DNA of 46,222 bases from Deltaproteobacteria bacterium. Its GTDB lineage: Bacteria; Desulfobacterota; Dissulfuribacteria; Dissulfuribacterales; QOAL01. How positions within the stretch are numbered: the first letter of the stretch is position 1; each line of letters opens with the position of its first letter. The notes beneath the pieces were generated by a model, which searched no databases, had not been told where the DNA came from, and worked only from the letters and a program-made list of their open reading frames with translations. The translations under genes were made by a program, and so were the position numbers. Of this stretch, positions 38,889 through 46,222 are shown in pieces. The stretch covers positions 1 to 46,222 of the forward strand of contig WGBG01000200.1 in the NCBI GenBank assembly GCA_015494395.1. The letters are read 5' to 3'.

Positions 38889-40613
38889 ATGAAAAGAGAG
38901 AAAGATACCTCGTTCAAGGAGGGCGTTTGCAACATACCTTGGCCCACGCTGTTCTGGGGCTCTGCATTCTTTCTGCTCTTTTGCATGCTGGGATACCGCT
39001 CACTGTGGGGCTCTGAGGGAAGGTGGGCAGAAATAGCCAGGGAGATGATCATTACCCGTGACTACTTTCATCCCACCATTAACTGGGAACCCTATTTTGA
39101 CAAGCCGCTGTTCACGTACTGGGTGATAGTCTTGCCCGCAAGGCTTTCAGGTGTACTTAATGAATTTGTAGTGCGCCTTCCAAGCGCAGTTTTTGGGCTC
39201 GCAGCCCTTTATGCCACGGTTTCACTTGGTTCCATGCTTTTTTCAAAGCGCAGTGGCTATCTTGCAGCATGGATACTGCTCACCTCTTTTGGCTTCATTT
39301 TCTGGTCACGAACTGCCTGTGCAGACGTTCAGAACATGGCGTTTATCCTCATTGCCGTATGGTGGTACTGGAAGCGCAGGGAGCAGCCTGGCTTCACCTC
39401 TTATGCAGTGTTTTATGTAATATGTGCAGCAGGCGCTCATTTCAAGGGCCTGCCGGCAGCAGTGCTTCCTGCACTTGTCTGCATGCCTGATCTTCTGCGT
39501 GATTCCAGGTTGAGGAACTATTTGTCCTTTTCCCATGCAGCAGCCATCTGCCTGGGGGCATTACTCTACCTTGCCCCGTTCCTCTATGCTGCCTTAACTG
39601 CTGAAAATTATGGCCAAAGCGGGCTGTACATGGTCTTTCACGAAAATATTCTCCGTTTTTTCAGTGCATTTGATCATAAAGAGCCCTTTTACGTCTATAT
39701 CTACTACGTACCCCTTCTCTTCATGCCCTGGGCACCGCTTCTTGTAAGTGCCCTTGCAGATGCGGTTCGGAGATACAGGGGGGCAGATAACAACCACAAG
39801 TGGCTGCTGGAGGCAGTTGTCATCATCTTCCTGATCTATACTGCTTCAGACTCCCGGAGAAGTTATTACATAATGCCTATAATGCCTTTCTGCGCTCTTA
39901 TTGTGGGGAATTTCCTGGTTGATGCAGGACAGGCAAAGTGGAGAGATGTTGCATTGACGGTTCAGGGTTATTGCCTGCTTCTGGTTTCATTTGTGGAGAT
40001 TCTGGCCCCTGTCATCTCACCTCTTGTTACGCGTTTTACAGGCATCATGCCTCCTGATGGCCTTGTGCCAGCGCTGAGTATTACAGGTGCCATCTCAATG
40101 TTCCTGTTTTTATATGTGAAGAAGAAGGGGATTGCCGGCTGTTCAGGTGATGATGCCAATCATCTTCCTGTATCAGATGTGCGTGCCATTGCTGCTGCCA
40201 TTGCCTCAACCGTGGTGCTTACCGTGGGCTTTTACTGTGTTCAGCAGAATATCCTGGAAAAGTACCGTCCATACCGGCCCTTTCTGTTAAAGGCACGCGG
40301 TATAATAAAAGATGTTGAACCGTCCCGTGTGGCACTTGGTAAGAATATTGCCTCTGCAGTCTTTTATCTAGGGTTTGACAGGCCGGTTCACGTACTTGAA
40401 AACGCCGATGAGGTAGCGAAGTTTCTTTCGGAAAAGGGTGAGCGGTACCTTATTATTCAGAGGAGGCAGTTAAAAAAGGCATTCCGTATTCTTCCTGAAG
40501 AGATGAAGAACAAGCCATTGCTGGCCTCGGATCTTTATCCAGGCCAGCGCAGAAAAAAGATGCAGCTCCTGATGTGGAGGATAAAAGGGGCAGTCAAGAC
40601 GGATTCGGATTGA
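38889..40613 (+). CDS. ArnT-like membrane glycosyltransferase (GT39/GT83 type)
   Basis: 574 residues with 11-12 predicted membrane helices and the N-terminal GT-C motif GSEGRWAEIAREM, in which Glu is kept and the usual preceding Asp is Ser. It resembles ArnT/PMT-type enzymes that move a sugar from a polyprenyl-phosphate carrier to lipid A, protein or another acceptor at the periplasmic face. The C-terminal ~90 residues form a soluble domain (VHVLENADEVAKFLSEK). AGGAG lies eight bases before the ATG. It is the last gene of the AMP phosphorylase to glycosyltransferase run. Confidence 0.9.
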   Translation: MKREKDTSFKEGVCNIPWPTLFWGSAFFLLFCMLGYRSLWGSEGRWAEIAREMIITRDYFHPTINWEPYFDKPLFTYWVIVLPARLSGVLNEFVVRLPSAVFGLAALYATVSLGSMLFSKRSGYLAAWILLTSFGFIFWSRTACADVQNMAFILIAVWWYWKRREQPGFTSYAVFYVICAAGAHFKGLPAAVLPALVCMPDLLRDSRLRNYLSFSHAAAICLGALLYLAPFLYAALTAENYGQSGLYMVFHENILRFFSAFDHKEPFYVYIYYVPLLFMPWAPLLVSALADAVRRYRGADNNHKWLLEAVVIIFLIYTASDSRRSYYIMPIMPFCALIVGNFLVDAGQAKWRDVALTVQGYCLLLVSFVEILAPVISPLVTRFTGIMPPDGLVPALSITGAISMFLFLYVKKKGIAGCSGDDANHLPVSDVRAIAAAIASTVVLTVGFYCVQQNILEKYRPYRPFLLKARGIIKDVEPSRVALGKNIASAVFYLGFDRPVHVLENADEVAKFLSEKGERYLIIQRRQLKKAFRILPEEMKNKPLLASDLYPGQRRKKMQLLMWRIKGAVKTDSD

Positions 40614-40659
40614 TATGTCCGTTGTCCCCATTTTTATTGTGGCTCCATGTGGTCATCCA

Positions 40660-41388
40660 CTAATTAATACTCCGGTTCAGCAAATATTTTTTCATACTTA
40701 GGAGTCCTGCCAGACCAGTACTTAAAAGGAGCAGGGTTGATGGTATAGGTACGGCTGCCATATATGAATATCCCTGGGCATTGTCATACTGGATTTTTCT
40801 CCCAAGTCCAATATAACCGGCATCAAGATCAGGTATGGTGTTGTTATAATCTTGGTCAATATACATTATGCCGTTCACCCATGTGTTGAAATGGGTCTCA
40901 CTGCCCGTGCCACTCACGCTGAAAGCAAGTTCATACCAACCAGTTGAGGTAAAAGGGCTATTGGAGAATACAAAAGAGGCAACCTCGGGATTACCATTCA
41001 TGTATGTATTGAATATGCGGATTCTGTCTGGCTGAAAATCGGCCAGGTAACCGTTATCCCAGTAAGGTTGGGTTGCCCCGTCGTGTTTATTGTTTCTGAG
41101 TCTTAGGTGGGCTATCCTGTTATCCTGGCTTGCAGATAAATTGAAAAAGGCATCAACCTGAATTTTTTGATAAATGCCGAATGAGTCATCTTTCCATATT
41201 ACTCCGTAAGGAGTTCCACTATTGACAAGGTGCATGTCTGAGTTAACAGACCAGGAACCGATCTTGGGTGTCCAGCCGGAAAAGTCACCATCGTTAAAAT
41301 TGTCCACAAAAGTTGCCCCTATTGTATTTTCTGAAAAAATAAATAGGAAGGCGGCCATTGTCAGGATAATTGCGAAAATATTTTTCAT
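40660..41388 (-). CDS. Secreted protein with PEP-CTERM-like sorting tail
   Basis: 242 residues with a signal peptide (IFAIILTMAAFLFIFSE). The mature part looks like a concanavalin-like/jelly-roll domain (FVDNFNDGDFSGWTPK, WYELAFSVSG, YIGLGRKI). The C-terminus has VPIPSTLLLLSTGLAGL followed by a basic tail, which fits the PEP-CTERM class of exosortase substrates (PxPST variant). No exosortase gene lies in the window. AAAGGTG precedes the start. Confidence 0.8.
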   Translation of the reverse strand: MKNIFAIILTMAAFLFIFSENTIGATFVDNFNDGDFSGWTPKIGSWSVNSDMHLVNSGTPYGVIWKDDSFGIYQKIQVDAFFNLSASQDNRIAHLRLRNNKHDGATQPYWDNGYLADFQPDRIRIFNTYMNGNPEVASFVFSNSPFTSTGWYELAFSVSGTGSETHFNTWVNGIMYIDQDYNNTIPDLDAGYIGLGRKIQYDNAQGYSYMAAVPIPSTLLLLSTGLAGLLSMKKYLLNRSIN

Positions 41389-41429
41389 GTTGGCACCTTT
41401 CTAAAAATAGTATTTAGGGCATAAAGTTC

Positions 41430-41692
41430 TGCCGTGAAAATAGCTCAAAGCTGAAAGCTCAAGGCTCAAAGCCTCAAAAGACACAAAAGCTGAACCGCAA
41501 AGGATACTATGGACGCAAAGGGTTTTAATTTTTCCCTGTCGGTGTGGCCGGCAGGGAAGGAATAACTTTATTTGCGTTCTTGGCGTCCTTGAACGAAGCA
41601 GGCGGTGAGTAAGCCATATTTGCTTTCAGCTTCCGGCTTTGAGCCTTGTGCTAACCTTCATGTCAGGGAATATTCCAAGTCATGAAAGTTTA
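41430..41692 (+). repeat. Palindromic dispersed repeat family B, copy 3
   Basis: Contains AGCTCAAAGCTGAAAGCTC at the left, the ACCGCAAAGG and GACGCAAAGG arms, the central hairpin TTCCCTGTCGG / CCGGCAGGGAA, and GCGTTCTTGGCGTCCTTGAA. It ends with the outer hairpin AACCTTCATG / CATGAAAGTT (41681-41690). That hairpin touches the stop codon of the minus-strand gene at 41690, as in copy 2. It fills the gap of about 300 bases between two secreted-protein genes. Confidence 0.85.
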
Positions 41693-43018
41693 GCCTGCTA
41701 AAAGGCCTCTGAACAGACTGGATATCCTCCTGAGCAGGCTGATAATATGTGACCTGAACGTGGTGGCGTGCCGGGAAAGGTGTTCCCTGATGTAACCAAG
41801 CCTTATTTGCCACCAGCTTCTTGTGTCGTGCATGGGTCTGGTTTTTACGCTGCCCACACGGGAATATGCTGTGGTGGAGCCATTTACCACTGCCCTCATC
41901 CTGAAATAATATGTTGTATCAGGCCTTAATCCCCTGATCCTGTAATAGGAGCGGTTACCAAGGGATCGGTCAATGTAACCTGGAACTGGTATCCTGAAGT
42001 CAGGGGTCATGGAGAGATCCATGCGGTAGTCATCAACTCCCTGCTGGAAGATCCGTTTCCACCTTAATATAAATTCAGTTGATCTGACTCTTGCGGTGTT
42101 AATGCCCGTTACCGCAATAAGATCAGAGATGTCAGCAACCACCACATCATTTCCGGAAAGCCATACCACATGATTCTGGCTTATTGCAGGCAGTGAATCA
42201 TCCTGGTCATTATCTGTCAGTTGTTCTCGTCCTGTTTCCGGACCAAAGAGGAAAATCTCCCTGTCAGTACCGTCTGACTGGGCAAATACATGATATACAC
42301 CATCAGTAGATGGGCTGCGCCTGATGGTGCGCCAGGGCCTGGCAGGTTCAGGGACCGGATCATACAGGTTGAGATTATACTGCCACTCCTGGGATGTTCT
42401 TAAAATTCCATCAAGCGTATCCTGTGTCCAGACAACCCTGTTCCTGTAAATGTCCGGATTGCTGCAGTCAATCTGGGAGGGGGAAATAACCCGTGGCGTA
42501 CTGTTATCCTCAGCATTATAAAGCCAGATTTTGCCTGCCCTGTAAACAGAGTCAACTTTCTGGGATGTCCAGACAACATATCCCTGGTTGATGGCAGGCG
42601 CAAAATGGCTGGCACTGTCGTCAGGTGATATCTTATTACTGGCACCTCCATACATGGTGTCATAGAGGTATATGCTGCTTCCACTTCCCCTTATGTTTTT
42701 TTGCCATACTACGTATCTTCCGTCATTTTGGGGCGATATATCATCAGAATTGTCATCTGTTATCTGCTGTAACTGCATGGTTTTCAGGTTCAATGCGAAT
42801 ATCTCCTGGTCACCTGTTCCTGATTGGGTCCCGGCCAGACCACCCCTTGCCTGCCATACAAGGAGCATTCCATGAATGTACAGATTGGCATTTGGGGCAA
42901 GACCGGTGTCTGCGCTACTGCGCCAGATCTCCTGGGGTATTCCTGCATTAACATTGCCATTCAGCGTGGTGAAAGCGAAAAATGAGAACAAAAGAATATT
43001 TATAAGTCCTGATTTCAT
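41690..43018 (-). CDS. Secreted beta-propeller protein with a fibronectin type III domain
   Basis: 442 residues with a signal peptide (cleavage near NVNA). Residues about 30-310 show TolB-like propeller repeats, recurring as QITDDNSDDISPQNDGRYVVW, KISPDDSASHFAPAI..YVVW and QLTDNDQDDSLPAISQNHVVW. Residues about 315-400 are a fibronectin type III domain (GLRPDTTYYFRMRAV). The C-terminal ~40 residues are basic and amphipathic (HIISLLRRISSLFRG). It is probably a surface or periplasmic binding protein. The upstream neighbour is another exported beta-structure protein 28 bases away, so an operon is likely. Confidence 0.85.
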   Translation of the reverse strand: MKSGLINILLFSFFAFTTLNGNVNAGIPQEIWRSSADTGLAPNANLYIHGMLLVWQARGGLAGTQSGTGDQEIFALNLKTMQLQQITDDNSDDISPQNDGRYVVWQKNIRGSGSSIYLYDTMYGGASNKISPDDSASHFAPAINQGYVVWTSQKVDSVYRAGKIWLYNAEDNSTPRVISPSQIDCSNPDIYRNRVVWTQDTLDGILRTSQEWQYNLNLYDPVPEPARPWRTIRRSPSTDGVYHVFAQSDGTDREIFLFGPETGREQLTDNDQDDSLPAISQNHVVWLSGNDVVVADISDLIAVTGINTARVRSTEFILRWKRIFQQGVDDYRMDLSMTPDFRIPVPGYIDRSLGNRSYYRIRGLRPDTTYYFRMRAVVNGSTTAYSRVGSVKTRPMHDTRSWWQIRLGYIREHLSRHATTFRSHIISLLRRISSLFRGLLAG

Positions 43019-43046
43019 GATGTATTTTCCCTGATTTTGTTAAATA

Positions 43047-45014
43047 TCAGTTAATGGGATCACTTCCGCCATATGCGCCAATGTCTGTTCCGTCGTCCCC
43101 GGCTCCCTTTCCAGGTGATTCTGGCATTAGGCGAAAATCTCCTGCACTCATGTTTATAAACTTTGGATCTGCGAATATTTCGTGGGGATTTCCGGTAAAA
43201 AATGGTGGTGTGCCTGAAGCACACCCTCCGGTCTGTGCCGGTACAAAGGTGAGCTTGCCAAAGTTTGCATAATACAGATTGTAATCACGTTTAGTGCTGC
43301 ACACGCAATCTCTTATTCCCGTGGTCTTGTTCCATGCAGCAATGTTGTTTTTGATCACAATTGGGTCTTTGTCCTCATTCCTGAGCGGCATATCATCAAA
43401 TTGACGAGGTTCTCCTGTGTCATCGTCAACAGTTACGGTTATATCATCAAAGACAATCCCTGCACCTTTGTCCTGGTCGTCTGCTGCAATATATGAGCCG
43501 TTGGACACCACGGTGTTATTGCTGATAAGGCTTATGCCCCAGGGCATACCGAATGGTTCCGAAGCACTGCCGGAGTACCGTATTCCTGCCAGGGTATTGT
43601 TATAAACAATGTTGTTGGTTATGACCCCGGAGGCATGATCAAGCCGCATGCCTGCATAGTTTTCAAATATCCTGTTCCGTTTTATGGTGAGATTTACAGG
43701 CCCGCTTGAGCGCAGATAGGCAACCGTGGTGGGCGGGTTTGTGGGATCAGGCGGGTTTGTTCCAGACCAGTCCCCCGTGAAAATTCCTGCAGCTCCTGTG
43801 TGTCCATGAATGCTGTTGCCGTTTATGGTGGCATTACAGGAGGCAAAGAACGAGATACCAGCCCGTGTGTTGTTATAGATGTCGTTGTCTTCTACTGTGA
43901 TGGGGCCGGTTACTACATCAATTACTGCGATTCCTGCTTTAGTATTCTGATGGATAGCGTTTCCTTTGATGGTTATCGGCATAGAGGATGATTTGCCTAT
44001 GTTAGTTGGCAGGAGGGCGTTGTTTCGTTCCACGAAAAATGCAATTCCTGCAAGCCCGTTTTCATAAATTTCATTACTATCACCTATTGTGAGTGCTGAA
44101 GCCCCACCAATATTGATACCGGCGCGTCCATTGTGCCTTATGGTGTTGCTGGCGATATGAGGGGGCGTGGTGGTTGTGTCAATGAGCAGAATGCCCGCGC
44201 GGCTATTATCTTCAACAGTGTTGTTGGCAATTACTGTATGGGTTATGTTAAGGAGCCTGATGCCACTGCCCTTGTCTGCCAGGCCATTTTGCCTGATAAG
44301 GTTACCACTTCCTGCGTCATTACCGCCTATGACAACCGTGTTTTCAGTATTGTCTGCACCGGCCAGATATATTCCTGCCCTCCCGCATCTTTCAATGGTA
44401 TTATTTGCTATGGTTATTGTGCTGTTGTTGACTGTTCCGACCCATTTGCTTGTGATTCCTGCGTAATTAAAGTCATGTATATAATTTCCGCTTATTACAA
44501 CATCTACCTGACCGTTCAGCCTGATGCCTGTCCTTGGACGTAAATTACCCTTTATCTCACAGTTTCTTATTGCCACATTTGAAGCGTTTTCAACAGTGGC
44601 AAGGGCGACTCTGGCCATTCCTGATCCTGAGCCGTCAAGCACAAAACCATCCAGCGTGCAGTCAGATACGTTTTTAAAGACCACCAGGTTACGGCCCGGT
44701 CTGATGACCGGTTTTTCAGTCTCAGCCGCAATTACGTCAATACCGCTTACCATGGTTATGGTTGAGCGTGGAGGGAATTGTGTCTCGGAGTAGGTGCCTG
44801 GATGCACCAATACAGTGTCACCTGAAGAGGCTGCGTTTATTGCATCGTTAATTTTACAGTATGGGTCAGACGGTGTGCCGGACCCTGTTGCCGGGCATGT
44901 GTCATCATCCACATGAATGTCGGCGGCCATGAGTGAGGGTGGGAGCAATAAAAGGAGCAGTAAGATGGTCAGGAACTGAAAATATCTGATGAATAATATG
45001 GGGGCCTGTTGCAT
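43047..45014 (-). CDS. Secreted right-handed parallel beta-helix protein
   Basis: 655 residues with a signal peptide (LTILLLLLLLPPSLMAA). The start of the mature part is DUF1565-like (DDTCPATGSGTPSDPYC). Then many pectate-lyase-type coils of ~22 residues follow (IRNCEIKGN, ISGNYIHDFNYAGI, IANNTVEDNSRAGIL, IYNNTRAGISF). The repeated N..AGI pattern marks each turn. Such proteins bind or cut surface polysaccharides, but no catalytic triad can be assigned. AAGGAGG precedes the start. It is the first gene of the pair with the beta-propeller protein. Confidence 0.88.
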   Translation of the reverse strand: MQQAPILFIRYFQFLTILLLLLLLPPSLMAADIHVDDDTCPATGSGTPSDPYCKINDAINAASSGDTVLVHPGTYSETQFPPRSTITMVSGIDVIAAETEKPVIRPGRNLVVFKNVSDCTLDGFVLDGSGSGMARVALATVENASNVAIRNCEIKGNLRPRTGIRLNGQVDVVISGNYIHDFNYAGITSKWVGTVNNSTITIANNTIERCGRAGIYLAGADNTENTVVIGGNDAGSGNLIRQNGLADKGSGIRLLNITHTVIANNTVEDNSRAGILLIDTTTTPPHIASNTIRHNGRAGINIGGASALTIGDSNEIYENGLAGIAFFVERNNALLPTNIGKSSSMPITIKGNAIHQNTKAGIAVIDVVTGPITVEDNDIYNNTRAGISFFASCNATINGNSIHGHTGAAGIFTGDWSGTNPPDPTNPPTTVAYLRSSGPVNLTIKRNRIFENYAGMRLDHASGVITNNIVYNNTLAGIRYSGSASEPFGMPWGISLISNNTVVSNGSYIAADDQDKGAGIVFDDITVTVDDDTGEPRQFDDMPLRNEDKDPIVIKNNIAAWNKTTGIRDCVCSTKRDYNLYYANFGKLTFVPAQTGGCASGTPPFFTGNPHEIFADPKFINMSAGDFRLMPESPGKGAGDDGTDIGAYGGSDPIN

Positions 45015-45081
45015 GAGAAGACGCCTCCTTTGAATAGGATCGGGGATGAGCGATTGTCGGATTTGTTGCGAATCCGTTTGG

Positions 45082-45116
45082 GTATCTATTCAGTTTGGAG
45101 AATTGAACAATAATAC
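45082..45116 (+). mobile_element. Possible MITE family A remnant (35 bp)
   Basis: GTATCTATTCAG, the exact family left end, faces CAATAATAC, which partly mirrors it, with about 14 bases between. No target duplication is seen. It lies in the gap upstream of the beta-helix gene and may be a strongly deleted copy. Confidence 0.35.
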
Positions 45117-45230
45117 TGTAAAAACAGACAAGAACTAGATTAGACTTATGCTTGTACCATGTCAACAAGCAAAAAATGTCACTGCAGTTGCATGGCAATA
45201 AGGTGCGTTAGTTGCAGTCCGTCTTTATTA

Positions 45231-46058
45231 TCAACGCGCAAGGGTCACTACAGTTGCAATAATATAGACGCCTGACCATATAGCCAGGGCTGAATAAAGA
45301 CCTGAGCGTTTCCGGAGCCACGGAAACAGGGCAACAATTGCAAGGGGTATCATTGGGAATATGATGCCTGCTGTAATGGGAGCCATGTGCCGGAGAAGTT
45401 CCTGGATACCCAGGAAAAACCACGGACCTTTTATGAGATGGAGGTTCTGGCCTGGCAGATCAATGGGGGCATGTATCAGAACCCCGGTGATAATAACAGC
45501 CGTCAGGGTGTAGAGGAAAATTTTACGTCCAACAATAACCCTTCGGGTGTGATACCATGTGCCAAGTCCCCAGCAGAGGGCTGTGAACAGGATATGGACG
45601 GTATAAACACGGTTCAGGCCTTCTGTGGAGGTTGCCATGAGCATCCGGTCAAGCATTGAGCCTGCAATGGGCACATTCAGCAGCAGATGTTCAGCGATTT
45701 TACCCGCGGCCTGCCCTGTACCATCAAATCTCAGTACATAGCCTGTGAACAGGGCGTATATGGCAAGGGGAAGCGTAAGGCTTACCACTGTCCAGTGGAT
45801 GCGTCCCTTACTAAAGCGGCAGAAACGATCCATTGAACCTGTGCACTGCCAGATATGCAGCACAAGCGCCAGGAAGAATGCCTGGCTTGACCAGAAATGA
45901 ACTGAACGCCAGAATGCACCGAAGGGTATTACTGTCTCAATGGCGGTTGCAGAGATAAAGGGTTCGGCAACTTCGTATTGATAAGCTAACAAAAATCCGG
46001 AAAGGGCGGATATCAGCAGTGCCGCCGTAGCAATTTCTCCTGTTTTTTCAATGCGCAT
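45231..46058 (-). CDS. b6-type cytochrome b
   Basis: 275 residues with about seven or eight membrane helices. Two His pairs ligate the two b haems: one in HFWSSQAFFLALVLH (14 apart) and one in HILFTALCWGLGTWYH (15 apart, the b6 pattern). The C-terminal part (IDLPGQNLHLIKGPWFFLG) resembles the start of the subunit-IV half. It is part of a quinol-oxidising complex; a Rieske protein or c-type partner is expected upstream, beyond the window. A MITE begins 16 bases before the start codon, and no ribosome-binding sequence is visible, so its start or promoter may have been changed by the insertion. Confidence 0.88.
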   Translation of the reverse strand: MRIEKTGEIATAALLISALSGFLLAYQYEVAEPFISATAIETVIPFGAFWRSVHFWSSQAFFLALVLHIWQCTGSMDRFCRFSKGRIHWTVVSLTLPLAIYALFTGYVLRFDGTGQAAGKIAEHLLLNVPIAGSMLDRMLMATSTEGLNRVYTVHILFTALCWGLGTWYHTRRVIVGRKIFLYTLTAVIITGVLIHAPIDLPGQNLHLIKGPWFFLGIQELLRHMAPITAGIIFPMIPLAIVALFPWLRKRSGLYSALAIWSGVYIIATVVTLAR

Positions 46059-46074
46059 TTTTTTAAAGTGTTTG

Positions 46075-46222
46075 GTATCTATTCAGCGTGATAATTGGTC
46101 TTGTTTTGGAGTGACTTTGAAGAATTTCGTAGTTTTTCTTGGGGAAGCGCAGCCAGAAAATCGCGTCTGTCTGAGCGAGGCACGAGCGAGTTTCGCGATT
46201 TTGGCGTAGCGAGCCTTAGAAA
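46075..46222 (+). mobile_element. MITE family A, copy 4, cut by the window end
   Basis: Left end GTATCTATTCAGCGTGATAA, then sequence nearly identical to the other full copies up to CCTTAGAAA at the window end. The expected left target-duplication sequence is AGTGTTTG (46067-46074); the right side is outside the window. It lies immediately upstream of the cytochrome b gene, in the reverse direction. Confidence 0.9.

Overview
The window reads as chromosomal DNA of an anaerobic, probably sulfur- or metal-respiring bacterium of the Desulfobacterota (former Deltaproteobacteria) type. This is an inference from gene content: a PxxKW cysteine-rich protein, c-type cytochromes (one with nine CxxCH sites), a b6-type cytochrome b, a DUF3365 haem protein, long radical-SAM proteins and many two-component sensors. 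There is no rRNA, CRISPR array, prophage block or transposase gene. Most genes look like ordinary chromosome, but the gaps between them are heavily colonised by small non-coding repeats.

Layout. 1-5.7 kb: tail of an unknown gene, ssb, a Zn-ribbon HTH regulator divergent from a DUF166 gene, a coupled radical-SAM / GH46-type glycosidase pair, a PxxKW protein and a PIN/ribbon-helix-helix toxin-antitoxin pair. 5.7-10.5 kb: a TIGR03960-type radical-SAM protein, tRNA-Gln(CUG), an ANTAR response regulator, a 246-bp MITE, then a strong candidate small RNA with its own promoter and terminator. 10.5-16 kb: a CZB-type chemoreceptor, a DUF3365 c-type haem sensor and a cyclic-nucleotide-gated Ser/Thr kinase. 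16-22 kb: a four-gene overlapping operon (TonB-dependent receptor, YfiR-like periplasmic protein, sensor kinase, hybrid kinase). 22.7-27 kb: a histidine kinase coupled to a sirtuin, a two-haem membrane cytochrome and a MotA/MotB pair. 27.5-34.8 kb: an operon of an unrecognised protein with a GalT-like signature, a nonahaem lipoprotein, an M1 peptidase-ChaN-PDZ fusion and a cation efflux transporter. 35.1-40.6 kb: an AMP-phosphorylase-type enzyme, a PRPP-synthetase homologue and two glycosyltransferases. 40.7-45 kb: three secreted proteins (PEP-CTERM-like, beta-propeller/FN3, beta-helix). 45.2 kb to the end: cytochrome b and the start of another MITE.

Three things stand out. (1) A MITE family (226-246 bp full length, plus 35-88 bp deletion derivatives). 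It has 15-bp inverted termini of the type GTAWCTRTTCAGCGT and clear 8-bp target duplications, and two derivatives supply the stop codon of the neighbouring gene. (2) A roughly 110-nt candidate sRNA at 10013-10122. It carries the same 9-mer CCACCTCCA, an anti-Shine-Dalgarno sequence, in two predicted single-stranded regions. (3) A 20-bp motif, TTTTGAAACGCTCAAT followed by AG, upstream of three unrelated genes in the same orientation and at similar distance from the start codon. The most unusual protein architecture is the M1-ChaN-PDZ fusion beside the nonahaem cytochrome.
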